From CAWIHA01 sp963835855 (GTDB lineage Bacteria > Acidobacteriota > Terriglobia > Bryobacterales > Bryobacteraceae), in contig CAWIHA010000031.1 of NCBI GenBank assembly GCA_963835855.1, forward strand, positions 27,243 to 91,242: DNA of 64,000 bases, in the 5' to 3' direction. The translations under genes were made by a program, and so were the position numbers. How positions within the stretch are numbered: position 1 is the stretch's first letter; each line of letters begins with the position of its first letter. The notes beneath the pieces were generated by a model, which saw only the letters and a list, made by a program, of their open reading frames with translations, made no database searches and had not been told where the DNA came from. Below, piece by piece: positions 16,359 through 24,885 of the stretch.

Positions 16359-18284
16359 GTGCCGCTTAAGGGGTTGCTGCAGAGGCTCGCGTGGCTGGAG
16401 TGGACGTTTCTGGCCCTCCTTATCGCGGCGCTCACCGCCAAATATGTGTTCACGGCAAGTGCGGCGGAGGCGCTGCTGGTATTCGCGGCATTTGTCACAG
16501 GCGCGCTGGTCGTGTTTCGCTGGCTGCTCGTGGGGCTGAAAAGGGTCTTGTGGCGGCTTAGATACCGGCTGCTGCTGGCGTCGCTCTTGCTCGGGATCGT
16601 GCCGCTGGCGTTCGTCCTGGTTCTGGTTGCGGTCGGCGCATATTTCTTCACCGGTCAACTCGCGGCTTATCTGATCACAACCGAAGTGGAACAGCGCGCC
16701 CATGCCTTGCTCGAGCCCGCGCGCGGCATGGCCCGGACGCCCCCGCGTGCGCGCCTGGGACAGGCGCTGTGGCTCGTTCCCTACTTCCGCGAGCGCTTTT
16801 CGGGTTTTGAGGTGGTGATCAGCGACGGCCGGATCTGGCGATATCCCGAGAATTCTTCGATTACTCCGCCACCGCGGGGCTGGGGCGAGGCCAGCGGCCT
16901 GGTGCGCAAAGGCGGCGCGCTCTATCTGTGGGCACACGCCATTCACGAGTCCGCAGACGTCACAGTGCTGGCGCCGCTCAACGAGGATACGCTGTCCGCG
17001 CTGGCGCCCGATCTTGGCGAACTGGCGCTCGTGGATGCTGCCTCGGGCAAACGCATGGCGCGCGGGGGGCGCGTTCCGCCGCGCGCGAATCGCTTTGACA
17101 TCGATGTTGCCTGGGCCACGCCGGTCTTAGTTGCGAACTGGGAGTCGCCCGGACAGTTCGAGCGCGATCCCCTCTTCCTGATGACGCGGTCCTCAGCCGT
17201 CTTGCGGACTATATTTGGTCAGCAGGTGGAATGGCACGAGGATCTCAGCGTTGCGTTCACGATCGCGCTCCTCTTCTCTCTCCTCGCCGGTTTTCTGTTT
17301 GTTCTCGAGCTGGCCTCCCTCCTCTTCGGCGTTCGGCTCACCCGAAGCATTACCCGCGCCGTGCACAATCTCTATCAGGGCACGCTACGGGTGCGCGAGG
17401 GCGATTTCTCGCACCGCATCGAGGTGCGCGGAAAGGACCAGCTTGCCGAGCTGAGCGACTCGTTCAACCGTATGACCGAGAACCTGGAGCGCCTGGTCGA
17501 GGTCGCCAAGGAAAAGGAGCGGCTGCAATCGGAGATCGAAATCGCGCGCGAGGTGCAGAACCAGCTCTTTCCCAAGGCCCTGCCGGTTTCAAAGACGTTG
17601 CGTCTGGCGGCGGCTTGCCGCCCGGCCCGTTTGGTTTCGGGCGACTACTACGACTATTTGAACCTGCTCGATTCAAAGATCGCACTCGCCATCGGCGACG
17701 TTGCGGGCAAGGGAATCTCGGCGGCGCTGCTGATGGCGACCGTGCAATCCACCATGCGCACGCAGCTGCGCGCGGGCGAGCCCGCTGCAACCGCCGGCAA
17801 CGGCGCGATCTCGGTGACGCTTTCGACCGCTGCGCTCGTTTCGCGCCTCAACCAGCAACTTTTTGCTTTTACGCCGCCGGAGAAGTTCGCAACCTTCTAC
17901 TTCGCGCTGTACGATGATGCTACGGGCCTGCTGACCTATACAAATGCGGGACACCCGCCGCCGATTCTGCTGCGCAAGGGCCAGCCCTCCCGGTTGGAGG
18001 TGACCGGAATGGTGGTGGGCGCGTTTTCGTCGGCGCAGTACGAAGAGAGCACGGTCGCGCTCAAGCCCGGCGACCTGCTCGTGTGCTTCACCGACGGCGT
18101 CACCGAGCCCGAGAACGAGTTTGGCGAGATGTTTGGCGAAGAGCGGCTTACCGAAATCGTCGTGAAGAATTACGGCCGTGACTCCGAGGAGATCATCGCG
18201 GCCGTAACTGAATCCGTGGGCCACTGGACCGGCTCGCCGGAGCTTCAGGACGATATGACCTTGCTGCTCGCCAGGAGAATCTGA
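16359..18284 (+). CDS. RsbU-type PP2C serine phosphatase with HAMP domain
   Basis: A 641-residue membrane phosphatase. The N-terminus has several hydrophobic helices (about 10-110), then an extracytoplasmic sensing region (about 115-290) and another membrane helix (about 305-330). A HAMP linker follows, with 'GDFSHRIEVRGKDQLAEL', then a coiled coil beginning 'EIAREVQNQLFPK'. The C-terminal SpoIIE/PP2C domain has metal-binding motifs 'SGDYYDY', 'IGDVAGKG', 'YTNAGHPPP' and 'FTDGVTE'. Such enzymes dephosphorylate anti-anti-sigma or STAS proteins in partner-switching stress circuits; no such partner is adjacent. The GTG at 16359 is chosen because AGGGG lies six bases upstream and the promoter overlaps the alternative ATG at 16311. 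It is first in a four-gene operon. Confidence 0.88.
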   Translation: MPLKGLLQRLAWLEWTFLALLIAALTAKYVFTASAAEALLVFAAFVTGALVVFRWLLVGLKRVLWRLRYRLLLASLLLGIVPLAFVLVLVAVGAYFFTGQLAAYLITTEVEQRAHALLEPARGMARTPPRARLGQALWLVPYFRERFSGFEVVISDGRIWRYPENSSITPPPRGWGEASGLVRKGGALYLWAHAIHESADVTVLAPLNEDTLSALAPDLGELALVDAASGKRMARGGRVPPRANRFDIDVAWATPVLVANWESPGQFERDPLFLMTRSSAVLRTIFGQQVEWHEDLSVAFTIALLFSLLAGFLFVLELASLLFGVRLTRSITRAVHNLYQGTLRVREGDFSHRIEVRGKDQLAELSDSFNRMTENLERLVEVAKEKERLQSEIEIAREVQNQLFPKALPVSKTLRLAAACRPARLVSGDYYDYLNLLDSKIALAIGDVAGKGISAALLMATVQSTMRTQLRAGEPAATAGNGAISVTLSTAALVSRLNQQLFAFTPPEKFATFYFALYDDATGLLTYTNAGHPPPILLRKGQPSRLEVTGMVVGAFSSAQYEESTVALKPGDLLVCFTDGVTEPENEFGEMFGEERLTEIVVKNYGRDSEEIIAAVTESVGHWTGSPELQDDMTLLLARRI

Positions 18285-18289
18285 CCGCG

Positions 18290-19300
18290 ATGAGCCGGCT
18301 GAAGCGGCGCTTCCTGTATATCGGCCTGGCAATCACCGCCGCACTCGCGGCCGGCACGATCGGCTTCACGGTAATCGAAGGCTACCCGCCATTCGATGCG
18401 TTCTACATGACGCTGATCACGATCACGACGGTGGGCTACCGCGAAATCCATGAGCTTCACCGCGCGGGGCGGATCTTCAACTCGGTGCTGATCGTCTTCG
18501 GTGTCAGCACGATCTTTCTTGCCATCGGCGCGATGACGCAGACGATTATCGAGCTGGAGTTTAGCGAATTCTTTGGGAAACGGCGGATCAAACGCATGAT
18601 CGACAAGCTCAATAAGCACTACATTGTTTGCGGATTCGGCCGGGTGGGACGGAGCGCCGCCGCTGAGCTCGAGCGCGCCGGCGTGCCGCTCGCGGTCGTG
18701 GATCACAATCCGGAGAAGGTTGAGCGGGCGCTGGGCGCCGGAATCGCGGCAGTGAGGGGCGATTCCACGCGCGACGAGACGCTGGTTGAGGTCGGGATCG
18801 CCCGCGCCAAGGGCCTCGTGGCCGCGCTCGCCACCGACGCCGATAACCTCTTTCTGATCCTTTCCGCCAAGGCCATGAATCCGGGTCTGAAAGTGGCCGC
18901 GCGCGTGGGCGAGGAGGAAGCGGAGGAGAAGCTGCGCCGCGCCGGCGCCGACACCGTATTCTCGCCCTATGCGAGCGCCGGCCAGCAGCTTGCGCTCTCA
19001 CTGCTGCGGCCGCACGTCGTCCAGTTCCTCGACGCTGCGACCAAGAGCATCAGCCTTGACCTCGGGCTCCAGCAGGTGCGCGTCGCCGAAGGCGGCGAGT
19101 TCGCCGGCAAGTCGTTGAAACAAATCCAAGTCCGCCGCGACCTCGGCGTGATCGTACTGGCGATCCGGAAAGCGAGCGGACAGATGCTCTTCAATCCGGC
19201 GGCCGAGGCGGTGCTCGAGGGTGGCGACTTCCTGGTCGTCATGGGTAAGCACGAGAATCTGCACAAGCTGGAATCACTGCTGGCGGGGGTGCAGACATGA
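18290..19300 (+). CDS. Potassium channel with RCK (TrkA-N/TrkA-C) domains, unusual filter
   Basis: A 336-residue MthK-like ion channel. Two membrane helices (about 8-28 and 65-88) flank a pore loop whose filter reads 'TTVGYREI' (about 46-53), where most channels have TVGYG. The cytoplasmic part has an RCK Rossmann domain (about 105-230) with 'VCGFGRVGRSAAAEL' and the ligand-binding 'VVDHNPEKVE', then a TrkA-C domain (about 245-332). It probably gates K+ flux in response to a nucleotide or ion. Arg in place of the second filter glycine may change selectivity. It starts six bases after the phosphatase stop and its stop overlaps the next start (ATGA), so it is cotranscribed. Confidence 0.86.
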   Translation: MSRLKRRFLYIGLAITAALAAGTIGFTVIEGYPPFDAFYMTLITITTVGYREIHELHRAGRIFNSVLIVFGVSTIFLAIGAMTQTIIELEFSEFFGKRRIKRMIDKLNKHYIVCGFGRVGRSAAAELERAGVPLAVVDHNPEKVERALGAGIAAVRGDSTRDETLVEVGIARAKGLVAALATDADNLFLILSAKAMNPGLKVAARVGEEEAEEKLRRAGADTVFSPYASAGQQLALSLLRPHVVQFLDAATKSISLDLGLQQVRVAEGGEFAGKSLKQIQVRRDLGVIVLAIRKASGQMLFNPAAEAVLEGGDFLVVMGKHENLHKLESLLAGVQT

Positions 19301-20847
19301 AAGTGCTAACAGCAGCGCAAATGCGCGAAGTGGATCGCCGCACCATCGAAATGGGAATTCCCGGCATCGTGCTGATGGAAAATGCCGGGCAGCGCGTGAC
19401 CGAGTTCCTGGCCGAAACATTCGCGCCGCTCGCGGATCACCGCATCGTGATTCTGTGCGGCAAAGGCAACAACGGCGGTGATGGGATGGCGGTTGCCCGT
19501 CAACTTATGACCCGCCTGCGGCCGCGCTCGCTTCACGTTGCGCTGGCTGGCGCTCCGGAGGAGTTGAAGGGCGAAGCGCTCGATAACTACCACATGCTCC
19601 AGGCGTGCGGCTGCCCGTTCGAGCGCGAGATACGCCCGGCGATGCGAAACGCGACGATCGTCCTCGACGCGCTGCTCGGCACAGGCCTCAAAGGGCCGGT
19701 GACCGGCCCGATGATCGAGTGGATCCGCGAGGTGAACTCGGGCTTTCCGCTGGCAAAGATCGTTGCGGTGGATATTCCCTCCGGCCTCGAGAGCGATACC
19801 GCTACGACCGAGGGCGAAACCGTGCGCGCGGATTACACGGTGACCTTCACCGCGCCGAAGCTGGGCCAAGTACTGGCGCCGAACTGCGGGCGAGTGGGCA
19901 CGCTGCGCGTCGCGGCGATCGGCAGCCCGCCAGAACTCTATGAGAACGACGACGGCATCTTCCTCTCGCTGGTGGAGCCGCGATGGTTCGCTCCGTTTTT
20001 CCGTCCGCGCACGCTGTGCGCGCACAAAGGCGATTTCGGACACGTGCTGGTGATCGCAGGCTCGCGAGGCAAGACTGGCGCGGCTGCGATGAGCGGCATG
20101 GCTGCGCTGCGCGCGGGAGCGGGGCTGGTGACGGTGGCCTCGGCTGAATCGGCTGTTCCGGTCATTGCTTCGCACTCGCCCGAGCTCATGACCGAACCGC
20201 TGCCCGAAACCGACACTGGCTCAGTCTCGCTCCACAGCTTCGATTGCAGCCGCCTCGCAAACGCCGCCGCCGGCAAAGACCTTCTGGTCATCGGCCCGGG
20301 CCTGGGCACGCATGTGGAGACCGTGGAAGCGGTGCGGCGGGTAGTAGACGAGTTTGAGCAGCCGATGATCATCGATGCGGACGGGCTGAATGCACTCGCG
20401 GGACTTGGCTTCCGTGCGCGCGGCCGCATCCGCGTGCTGACGCCGCACCCCGGCGAGATGGCGCGCCTCTCGGGCAAAAACGCCGCCGAAATTCAGAAAG
20501 ACCGTGTCGGTTCAGCACGCGCCTTCGCTTCCGGGCGCGAGGTGATTCTTGTGCTGAAGGGTTGCCGCACTCTGATCGCATTCCCGGACGGGCGCGTGTG
20601 GATTAACCCGACCGGCACGCCCGCGCTAGCCACCGGCGGAACCGGTGATATCCTCACCGGCATGATTGCCGGGTTCGCGGCCCAGTTCCCCAAGGAGATC
20701 GAGCGCGCGGTGGCCTGCGCCGTCTACTTGCACGGCCTCGCGGGCCAGCTCGGCGCCGCGGAACTAGGCGAAAAATGCTTGATCGCGACCGACTTGCTGC
20801 GGTTCCTCCCGGCGGCGATGCATGCCCGTGCTGAGAACGGCGTCTGA
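19297..20847 (+). CDS. nnr: Bifunctional NAD(P)H-hydrate epimerase / ADP-dependent dehydratase
   Basis: A 516-residue metabolite-repair enzyme that restores damaged NAD(P)H. The N-terminal YjeF_N domain (about 1-215) interconverts the R and S hydrates; 'GKGNNGGDGM' and 'VDIPSGL' are its substrate-binding loops. The C-terminal domain (about 225-510), a ribokinase-like fold, dehydrates the S form with ADP; it shows 'GSRGKTGAA', 'TPHPGEMARL' and the active-site 'TGGTGDILTG'. This two-domain order is the usual bacterial one. The start overlaps the channel gene stop by four bases, and the next gene begins inside its 3' end, as tsaE commonly does after nnr in many bacteria. Confidence 0.95.
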   Translation: MKVLTAAQMREVDRRTIEMGIPGIVLMENAGQRVTEFLAETFAPLADHRIVILCGKGNNGGDGMAVARQLMTRLRPRSLHVALAGAPEELKGEALDNYHMLQACGCPFEREIRPAMRNATIVLDALLGTGLKGPVTGPMIEWIREVNSGFPLAKIVAVDIPSGLESDTATTEGETVRADYTVTFTAPKLGQVLAPNCGRVGTLRVAAIGSPPELYENDDGIFLSLVEPRWFAPFFRPRTLCAHKGDFGHVLVIAGSRGKTGAAAMSGMAALRAGAGLVTVASAESAVPVIASHSPELMTEPLPETDTGSVSLHSFDCSRLANAAAGKDLLVIGPGLGTHVETVEAVRRVVDEFEQPMIIDADGLNALAGLGFRARGRIRVLTPHPGEMARLSGKNAAEIQKDRVGSARAFASGREVILVLKGCRTLIAFPDGRVWINPTGTPALATGGTGDILTGMIAGFAAQFPKEIERAVACAVYLHGLAGQLGAAELGEKCLIATDLLRFLPAAMHARAENGV

Positions 20848-21244
20848 AGAGGAGACGATCGCTTTCGGAGCGAAGCTCGCGCGAGAACTGCCGCCACGCT
20901 GCGTTATCCTGCTCATCGGCGGCCTCGGCGCGGGCAAGACAACGCTCGCCAAGGGCATTGTCGAAGGGCTCGGCGCGGCCCGGCCGGACGAGGTCACGAG
21001 CCCGACCTTCACCTTCGTCCACGAATATGGCGGAGGCAGCGTGTATCACATCGACCTGTATCGCATCGAAAAAGCGTCTGAAATTCGCACCCTCGGGCTC
21101 GACGAGTTGCTCGATCGCGACGCCGTCGTACTCGTGGAATGGGGCGAGCGGTTCCCGGAGCTGTGGCCCCCGGATCGTATCGAAATTCAGCTGAGAACGA
21201 TCGAGGGTGACTTCCGCGAGATCTCTTATCCCCTGCCCGCGTAA
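20822..21244 (+). CDS. tsaE: tRNA threonylcarbamoyladenosine biosynthesis ATPase TsaE
   Basis: A 140-residue P-loop ATPase that works with TsaB and TsaD to make t6A at position 37 of ANN-decoding tRNAs. Visible are Walker A 'GGLGAGKTTL' (about 33-42), the switch-like 'TSPTFTFVHEY', 'HIDLYRI' and the family mark 'VEWGER'. Length is typical. It overlaps the 3' end of nnr by 26 bases in another frame, and its own last 19 bases overlap the convergent acyl-CoA ligase gene, so the region is tightly packed. Confidence 0.94.
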   Translation: MPVLRTASEEETIAFGAKLARELPPRCVILLIGGLGAGKTTLAKGIVEGLGAARPDEVTSPTFTFVHEYGGGSVYHIDLYRIEKASEIRTLGLDELLDRDAVVLVEWGERFPELWPPDRIEIQLRTIEGDFREISYPLPA

Positions 21245-23058
21245 AGCTCGGCGACCGATTCGCGGAAGTTCTCGAGCGCGCGGCTCCGGCGCACCTTGAG
21301 CGTGGCGGTCAGCTCGCCGGCCTCGATCGAGAAATCGCGTTCAAGGATGCGGTATTTGCGGATCTGCTCGAACGGCGCCAGGTTCCGGTTCACCCGCGCA
21401 ACCGCGCTCGCAACCTCGGCTACGACTGGCGGCGCGGATGTGATGTCCGCGGAGGAACGGCCGCGCCAGCCGTTTATGTCGTTAAGCGCGCCGGCGACTG
21501 GCGCGTTGATTGTCAACAGCACGGCGACGTATGGCAGCCTGTCACCAATGAGCAGGACATGGCTGACGATCGGCTCGAGCCGGAAAAGCGCCTCGATGCG
21601 AGATGGGTAAATCTTCTTGCCGTTCGAAGAGATGATCAGCTCCTTCTTGCGGCCGGTGATGTAGATGTAGCCCTCGGGGTCGATTTCCGCGAGGTCGCCC
21701 GTCTTGAGCCAGCCATCGCGCAATACCTGCGCCGTGCCTTCCAGGTCCTTGTAATACCCGGAGAATAGCGTGGCGCTGCGAATGAGCAGCTCGCCATCTT
21801 CAGCCAGCCGCACCTCGACGCCGGGCAGCGGTCTGCCGACGCTGCCCGCCTTAGGCCGGTCGAGCGGATTCATCGCAACCACGCCGCCTTCGGTGAGCCC
21901 GTATCCTTCGACCAGCGGCAGGCCGATCGCCATATAGAATTCCGCGAGCTCTTTGCCGAGCGGGGCCGAGCCCGATCCGCACACGCGTAACTGGCCTCCA
22001 AAGCGTGCGCGCATTTTGCGGAAAACGAAGCGGCCCGCGGCCGCCAGCAGCAGCCGTTCCACGAAATTCAGGCGCCGGCCGTGCTGGTGGAGGCGTGCGG
22101 CTTTCAAGCCCAGTTCGAGGGCGGATTCGACGAGTCTCCGTACCGCGCGCGGGCGCTTGCGCAACTCGATTCGGATGGTGGCATGAACACGCTCCCATAG
22201 CCGAGGCGGCGCAACGAAAATGGTCGGCTTGATGCGTTCGAGCTCGCCGGGCAGTTGCGCGAGACTCTCCGAAAACCAGACCGCCATGCCGCAGCCGAGC
22301 GGCAGCAGTTCCATGACAACGCGCTGCGTGACGTGCGCCGAGGGCAGGAAGGCGATGGTGGAATCACGCGGCGTGAGGTCGAGCACAGGCGGGCCCATGT
22401 CGATGTTCGCGACGAGCGCCGCGTGCGTCACCAGACCCATTTTCGGCTCGCCAGTGGCACCGGAAGTGAGATACAAGATGGCGTAGTCCGCGGCAGTGAC
22501 TTCGGCGTCGAGGCGCGCAGGAAGACCGGGATTTTCGGCGATCGCCGCGCGGCCCATACGTCGTAGGTCATCAAGTGAGATGGCGGCGGTTGTTCCCACG
22601 CCGCCCGCGGCCCTTCTCATGTCGTCTTCGGCTCCGGGGGTGAGCAGGAGCCATTGGACGTTCAGCGAATCAGCTCCGGCCGCGCGCAGACGCGCCAGCA
22701 TCGCCGGATCCTCGGCGAACACCGCCCTGGCATCGCACGCGCCGAGTGTCCGCACCAGGTCCGGGACCGGGTAGCTCGTGTAAAGCGCCGCCGAGACCGC
22801 CCCCGCGGTCATGATGCCGATGTCCGCCAGGTAAAGCTCAGCGCACGTTTCCGACGCCAGCGCGACAATGTCACCTTTGCGGATTCCCAACACCCGCAAT
22901 CCCGCGGCGACTTCCTGGACCGCTTGCAGGTATTCGCTCCAGGTGTACACGCGATAGCTGGGCGTGCCCTCCCCGCTCGCCGGTTGGTAGAGTGCGGGCT
23001 CGCCGCCGCATCGCGCGGCCGTTTCCTTGAGCACATGATAAACCGTCCGGCCGGACAT
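21226..23058 (-). CDS. Long-chain acyl-CoA synthetase (AMP-forming)
   Basis: A 610-residue ANL-superfamily ligase of the FadD15-like long-chain type, activating fatty acids to acyl-CoA through acyl-adenylates. The AMP-binding motif reads 'YLTSGATGEPKM' (about residues 195-206), where Ala replaces the common Thr. Later motifs include 'VEGYGLTEGGVVA', 'KTGDLAEIDPEGY', 'ITGRKKELIISSNGKKI' and a C-terminal swing domain with a lysine-containing 'TLKVRRSRALEN'. Some members make other adenylates; the substrate is not readable here. It stands alone on the minus strand, with its ATG in 'MSGRTVYHVL' and a 193-base gap to the next gene. Confidence 0.9.
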   Translation of the reverse strand: MSGRTVYHVLKETAARCGGEPALYQPASGEGTPSYRVYTWSEYLQAVQEVAAGLRVLGIRKGDIVALASETCAELYLADIGIMTAGAVSAALYTSYPVPDLVRTLGACDARAVFAEDPAMLARLRAAGADSLNVQWLLLTPGAEDDMRRAAGGVGTTAAISLDDLRRMGRAAIAENPGLPARLDAEVTAADYAILYLTSGATGEPKMGLVTHAALVANIDMGPPVLDLTPRDSTIAFLPSAHVTQRVVMELLPLGCGMAVWFSESLAQLPGELERIKPTIFVAPPRLWERVHATIRIELRKRPRAVRRLVESALELGLKAARLHQHGRRLNFVERLLLAAAGRFVFRKMRARFGGQLRVCGSGSAPLGKELAEFYMAIGLPLVEGYGLTEGGVVAMNPLDRPKAGSVGRPLPGVEVRLAEDGELLIRSATLFSGYYKDLEGTAQVLRDGWLKTGDLAEIDPEGYIYITGRKKELIISSNGKKIYPSRIEALFRLEPIVSHVLLIGDRLPYVAVLLTINAPVAGALNDINGWRGRSSADITSAPPVVAEVASAVARVNRNLAPFEQIRKYRILERDFSIEAGELTATLKVRRSRALENFRESVAELYAGRG

Positions 23059-23156
23059 CTCTGCGAAAATACTACCACGCGCGGACCGGATCCGGCCACG
23101 GCCGGTCTACGGTTGTCGAAAATGGAGTTCAGATCCGCGTTCCCATTCGATGAACT

Positions 23157-23187
23157 GCCGGAGGGCTTGCACCTGGCGGCCTCCGGC
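23157..23187. repeat. 8-bp inverted repeat upstream of the DUF6526-like gene
   Basis: GCCGGAGG (23157-23164) and CCTCCGGC (23180-23187) with a 15-base loop, in the 193-base gap between the divergent acyl-CoA ligase and the small membrane protein. It may be a leader hairpin or chance in GC-rich sequence. Confidence 0.25.
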
Positions 23188-23221
23188 GCGTGCAGATCGG
23201 GACGGGCGGTCCCATCCCCGG

Positions 23222-23227
23222 TACAAT
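23222..23227 (+). promoter_or_regulatory. Probable -10 box TACAAT
   Basis: TACAAT lies 25 bases before the ATG of the small membrane protein, with GGAAGGA as ribosome site in between. No clear -35 is visible. Confidence 0.35.
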
Positions 23228-23251
23228 CGGGAGACCGGAAGGATAATACCA

Positions 23252-23686
23252 ATGACCCCGCAGAATTACGCCAACCACCGGCGGAACGTCCCGATGTACC
23301 ACGTCGTTTTGGCCGGATTGACCATGTTGGTCTTTTTGGGATCGCTCCTCGACCTGTACAAGTCGCTGGGCAATTACCAACGAATGTACAGCGCCGCGCT
23401 GGTTCTTGGAGTCGATGTTTGCCTGGGGCTGCTCTTCTACTTCTGCCGCGTTTTCCCCCTGAAGGCCCAGGACCGGGCAATCCGTGCCGAGGAGAACCTG
23501 CGTCATTACGTGTTGACCGGCAAACTGCTCGACCCGCGGCTGAACATGCGTCAGATTATCGGGCTCCGGTTCGCTTCCGACGCCGAATTCCCCGGCCTCG
23601 CACGACGCGCGGCAGAAGAGGACCTGAGCGAGGACTCGATAAAACGCAGCGTCAAGGACTGGCGCGCAGACACGTATCGCGTGTAG
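23252..23686 (+). CDS. Small membrane protein, DUF6526-like
   Basis: A 144-residue protein with a polar N-terminus ('QNYANHRRNVPMYH'), two membrane helices (about 17-35 and 47-66), and a charged C-terminal half that includes 'ENLRHYVLTGKLLD' and 'RQIIGLRFASDAEFP'. The N-terminal His/Arg pattern and two-helix layout recall the DUF6526 family of uncharacterised proteins; this is from memory of the family style. Function is unknown. The start is fixed by GGAAGGA nine bases upstream. Confidence 0.75.
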   Translation: MTPQNYANHRRNVPMYHVVLAGLTMLVFLGSLLDLYKSLGNYQRMYSAALVLGVDVCLGLLFYFCRVFPLKAQDRAIRAEENLRHYVLTGKLLDPRLNMRQIIGLRFASDAEFPGLARRAAEEDLSEDSIKRSVKDWRADTYRV

Positions 23687-23723
23687 TTGGTGGAGCGCCG
23701 CGCGCCACGCCCCGCCCAACGGC

Positions 23724-23993
23724 ATGCCCAGCATCCACTTCTCCACCGCGCTGCTGATTTTCTGGTACAGCCGGAAGCTGCCTTACGGCCGCTGGATCGG
23801 CGTGGCGTACCTGCTGTTGACCGCCGTTTCTACGCTCTCTTCGGGCGAGCATTACGTCCTGGACCTGGCCGCCGCCGTGCCCTACGCCATCGCCGTCCAT
23901 GCGCTGGGCACGCGCCTGGCCGCCGCGTTACCTCTCGAGACGAAAGGACCACGCGAAAGCCGAGGGAGTTCGCTGGCTGTCTCCCACGGGTGA
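23724..23993 (+). pseudogene. C-terminal remnant of a PAP2-superfamily phosphatase
   Basis: The 89 codons from an ATG at 23724 hold the second half of a PAP2 lipid phosphatase: the 'MPSIHFSTA' motif (matching PSxH), two membrane helices, and 'SSGEHYVLDLAAA' (matching the GxHxxxD catalytic region). The first half, with the KxxxxxxRP motif, is absent. The frame stays open only back to about 23640, inside the end of the previous gene. It is therefore a truncated copy, probably inactive. Confidence 0.6.
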
Positions 23994-23996
23994 TAA

Positions 23997-24008
23997 AATT
24001 ATCATTTG
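23997..24008. repeat. Short AT-rich inverted repeat GATAA-TTATC
   Basis: GATAA and TTATC separated by AA sit in the AT-rich 145-base gap between the PAP2 remnant and the orphan gene. It could be an operator or promoter-associated element; no terminator-like T-run follows. Confidence 0.2.
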
Positions 24009-24138
24009 TTGCCTCTTCGCACACGGCAATATGCAGCTTTCAAAACCAAAAAAGCCTTAACAAATACTTCTTGGTGGCCTGCACCAGTGTTGCGCCATCT
24101 TTAGGCCGTGGACAAATGCACTACTGACTCTTAAGATA

Positions 24139-24741
24139 ATGGACGTCCTGAAGAAACTCGAACAGCAGCTCAAAAAAGGCATCGACACTGAAGCCGAAGT
24201 GTCGTACTTCTTGATCGAAATCCGCAAATTTCTGGAACAGCAAAGCCTGAAGAAAGATCTTGAATACCTGAAGTTCTACTGCGATTGGATTGCCCATCCG
24301 GGCCTCGCCGGTCCGATGGCGCAGAAGGTTCTGAAGCAGTTCGACGAGGCCAACATTCATTTGAAGACGGGCATCGACATGGATCAACTTCCGCGTGACC
24401 TTCAGCAGAGAATCCGTAGGCTATCCAAGTTCGGCTACTTCGAGAAAGAGCTTTCAGAATTCCTCGAATACAATAAACTGCCGCCATTGACGGTGAAGCG
24501 CCATGACGCGTGGCCGCACTTCCTCCACCTATATACGAAGATCATCGAGGACTGCCCTCTCGTCATGAGCGGCAAGAGCACAACCGCGACCATTGACAAC
24601 CTGACGGTCAAATTCGAATTCGCGAAAGAGCCGTTGGATGGCGAAATGTTTTATAAGATTCGCTGGATAGTTCTGGACAAGAATGGGCTGACGGGGGAAA
24701 TCTACGTCATCTGTAGTTTCTCGATTAAGCCTTTAAGTTGA
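24139..24741 (+). CDS. Hypothetical protein, AT-richer orphan
   Basis: A 200-residue, Lys- and Glu-rich, soluble protein of unknown function. The N-terminal 90 residues look all-helical ('KLEQQLKKGIDTEAEVSYFL', 'LEYLKFYCDWIAHP'), and the C-terminal part looks beta-rich ('TIDNLTVKFEFA', 'IYVICSFSIK'). The composition is clearly lower in GC than its neighbours, and the upstream gap is AT-rich. No signal peptide or membrane segment is seen. Its placement after a truncated PAP2 gene and before ilvD suggests an inserted segment. The start ATG has only a weak upstream purine run. No family was recognised. Confidence 0.6.
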   Translation: MDVLKKLEQQLKKGIDTEAEVSYFLIEIRKFLEQQSLKKDLEYLKFYCDWIAHPGLAGPMAQKVLKQFDEANIHLKTGIDMDQLPRDLQQRIRRLSKFGYFEKELSEFLEYNKLPPLTVKRHDAWPHFLHLYTKIIEDCPLVMSGKSTTATIDNLTVKFEFAKEPLDGEMFYKIRWIVLDKNGLTGEIYVICSFSIKPLS

Positions 24742-24885
24742 CGTATCACGCCCAAAGCGCCGGTGTGGCTGGCCGCACTCAGGGCGGATCGTCCGCAAAT
24801 CCGAAACGGCCGCGCTTTCGTTTCACGCCCCGGCGTAACCGGCGCACTCATCGGCAACTTGTTGGTAAGATGGGGGAAACTGGCT

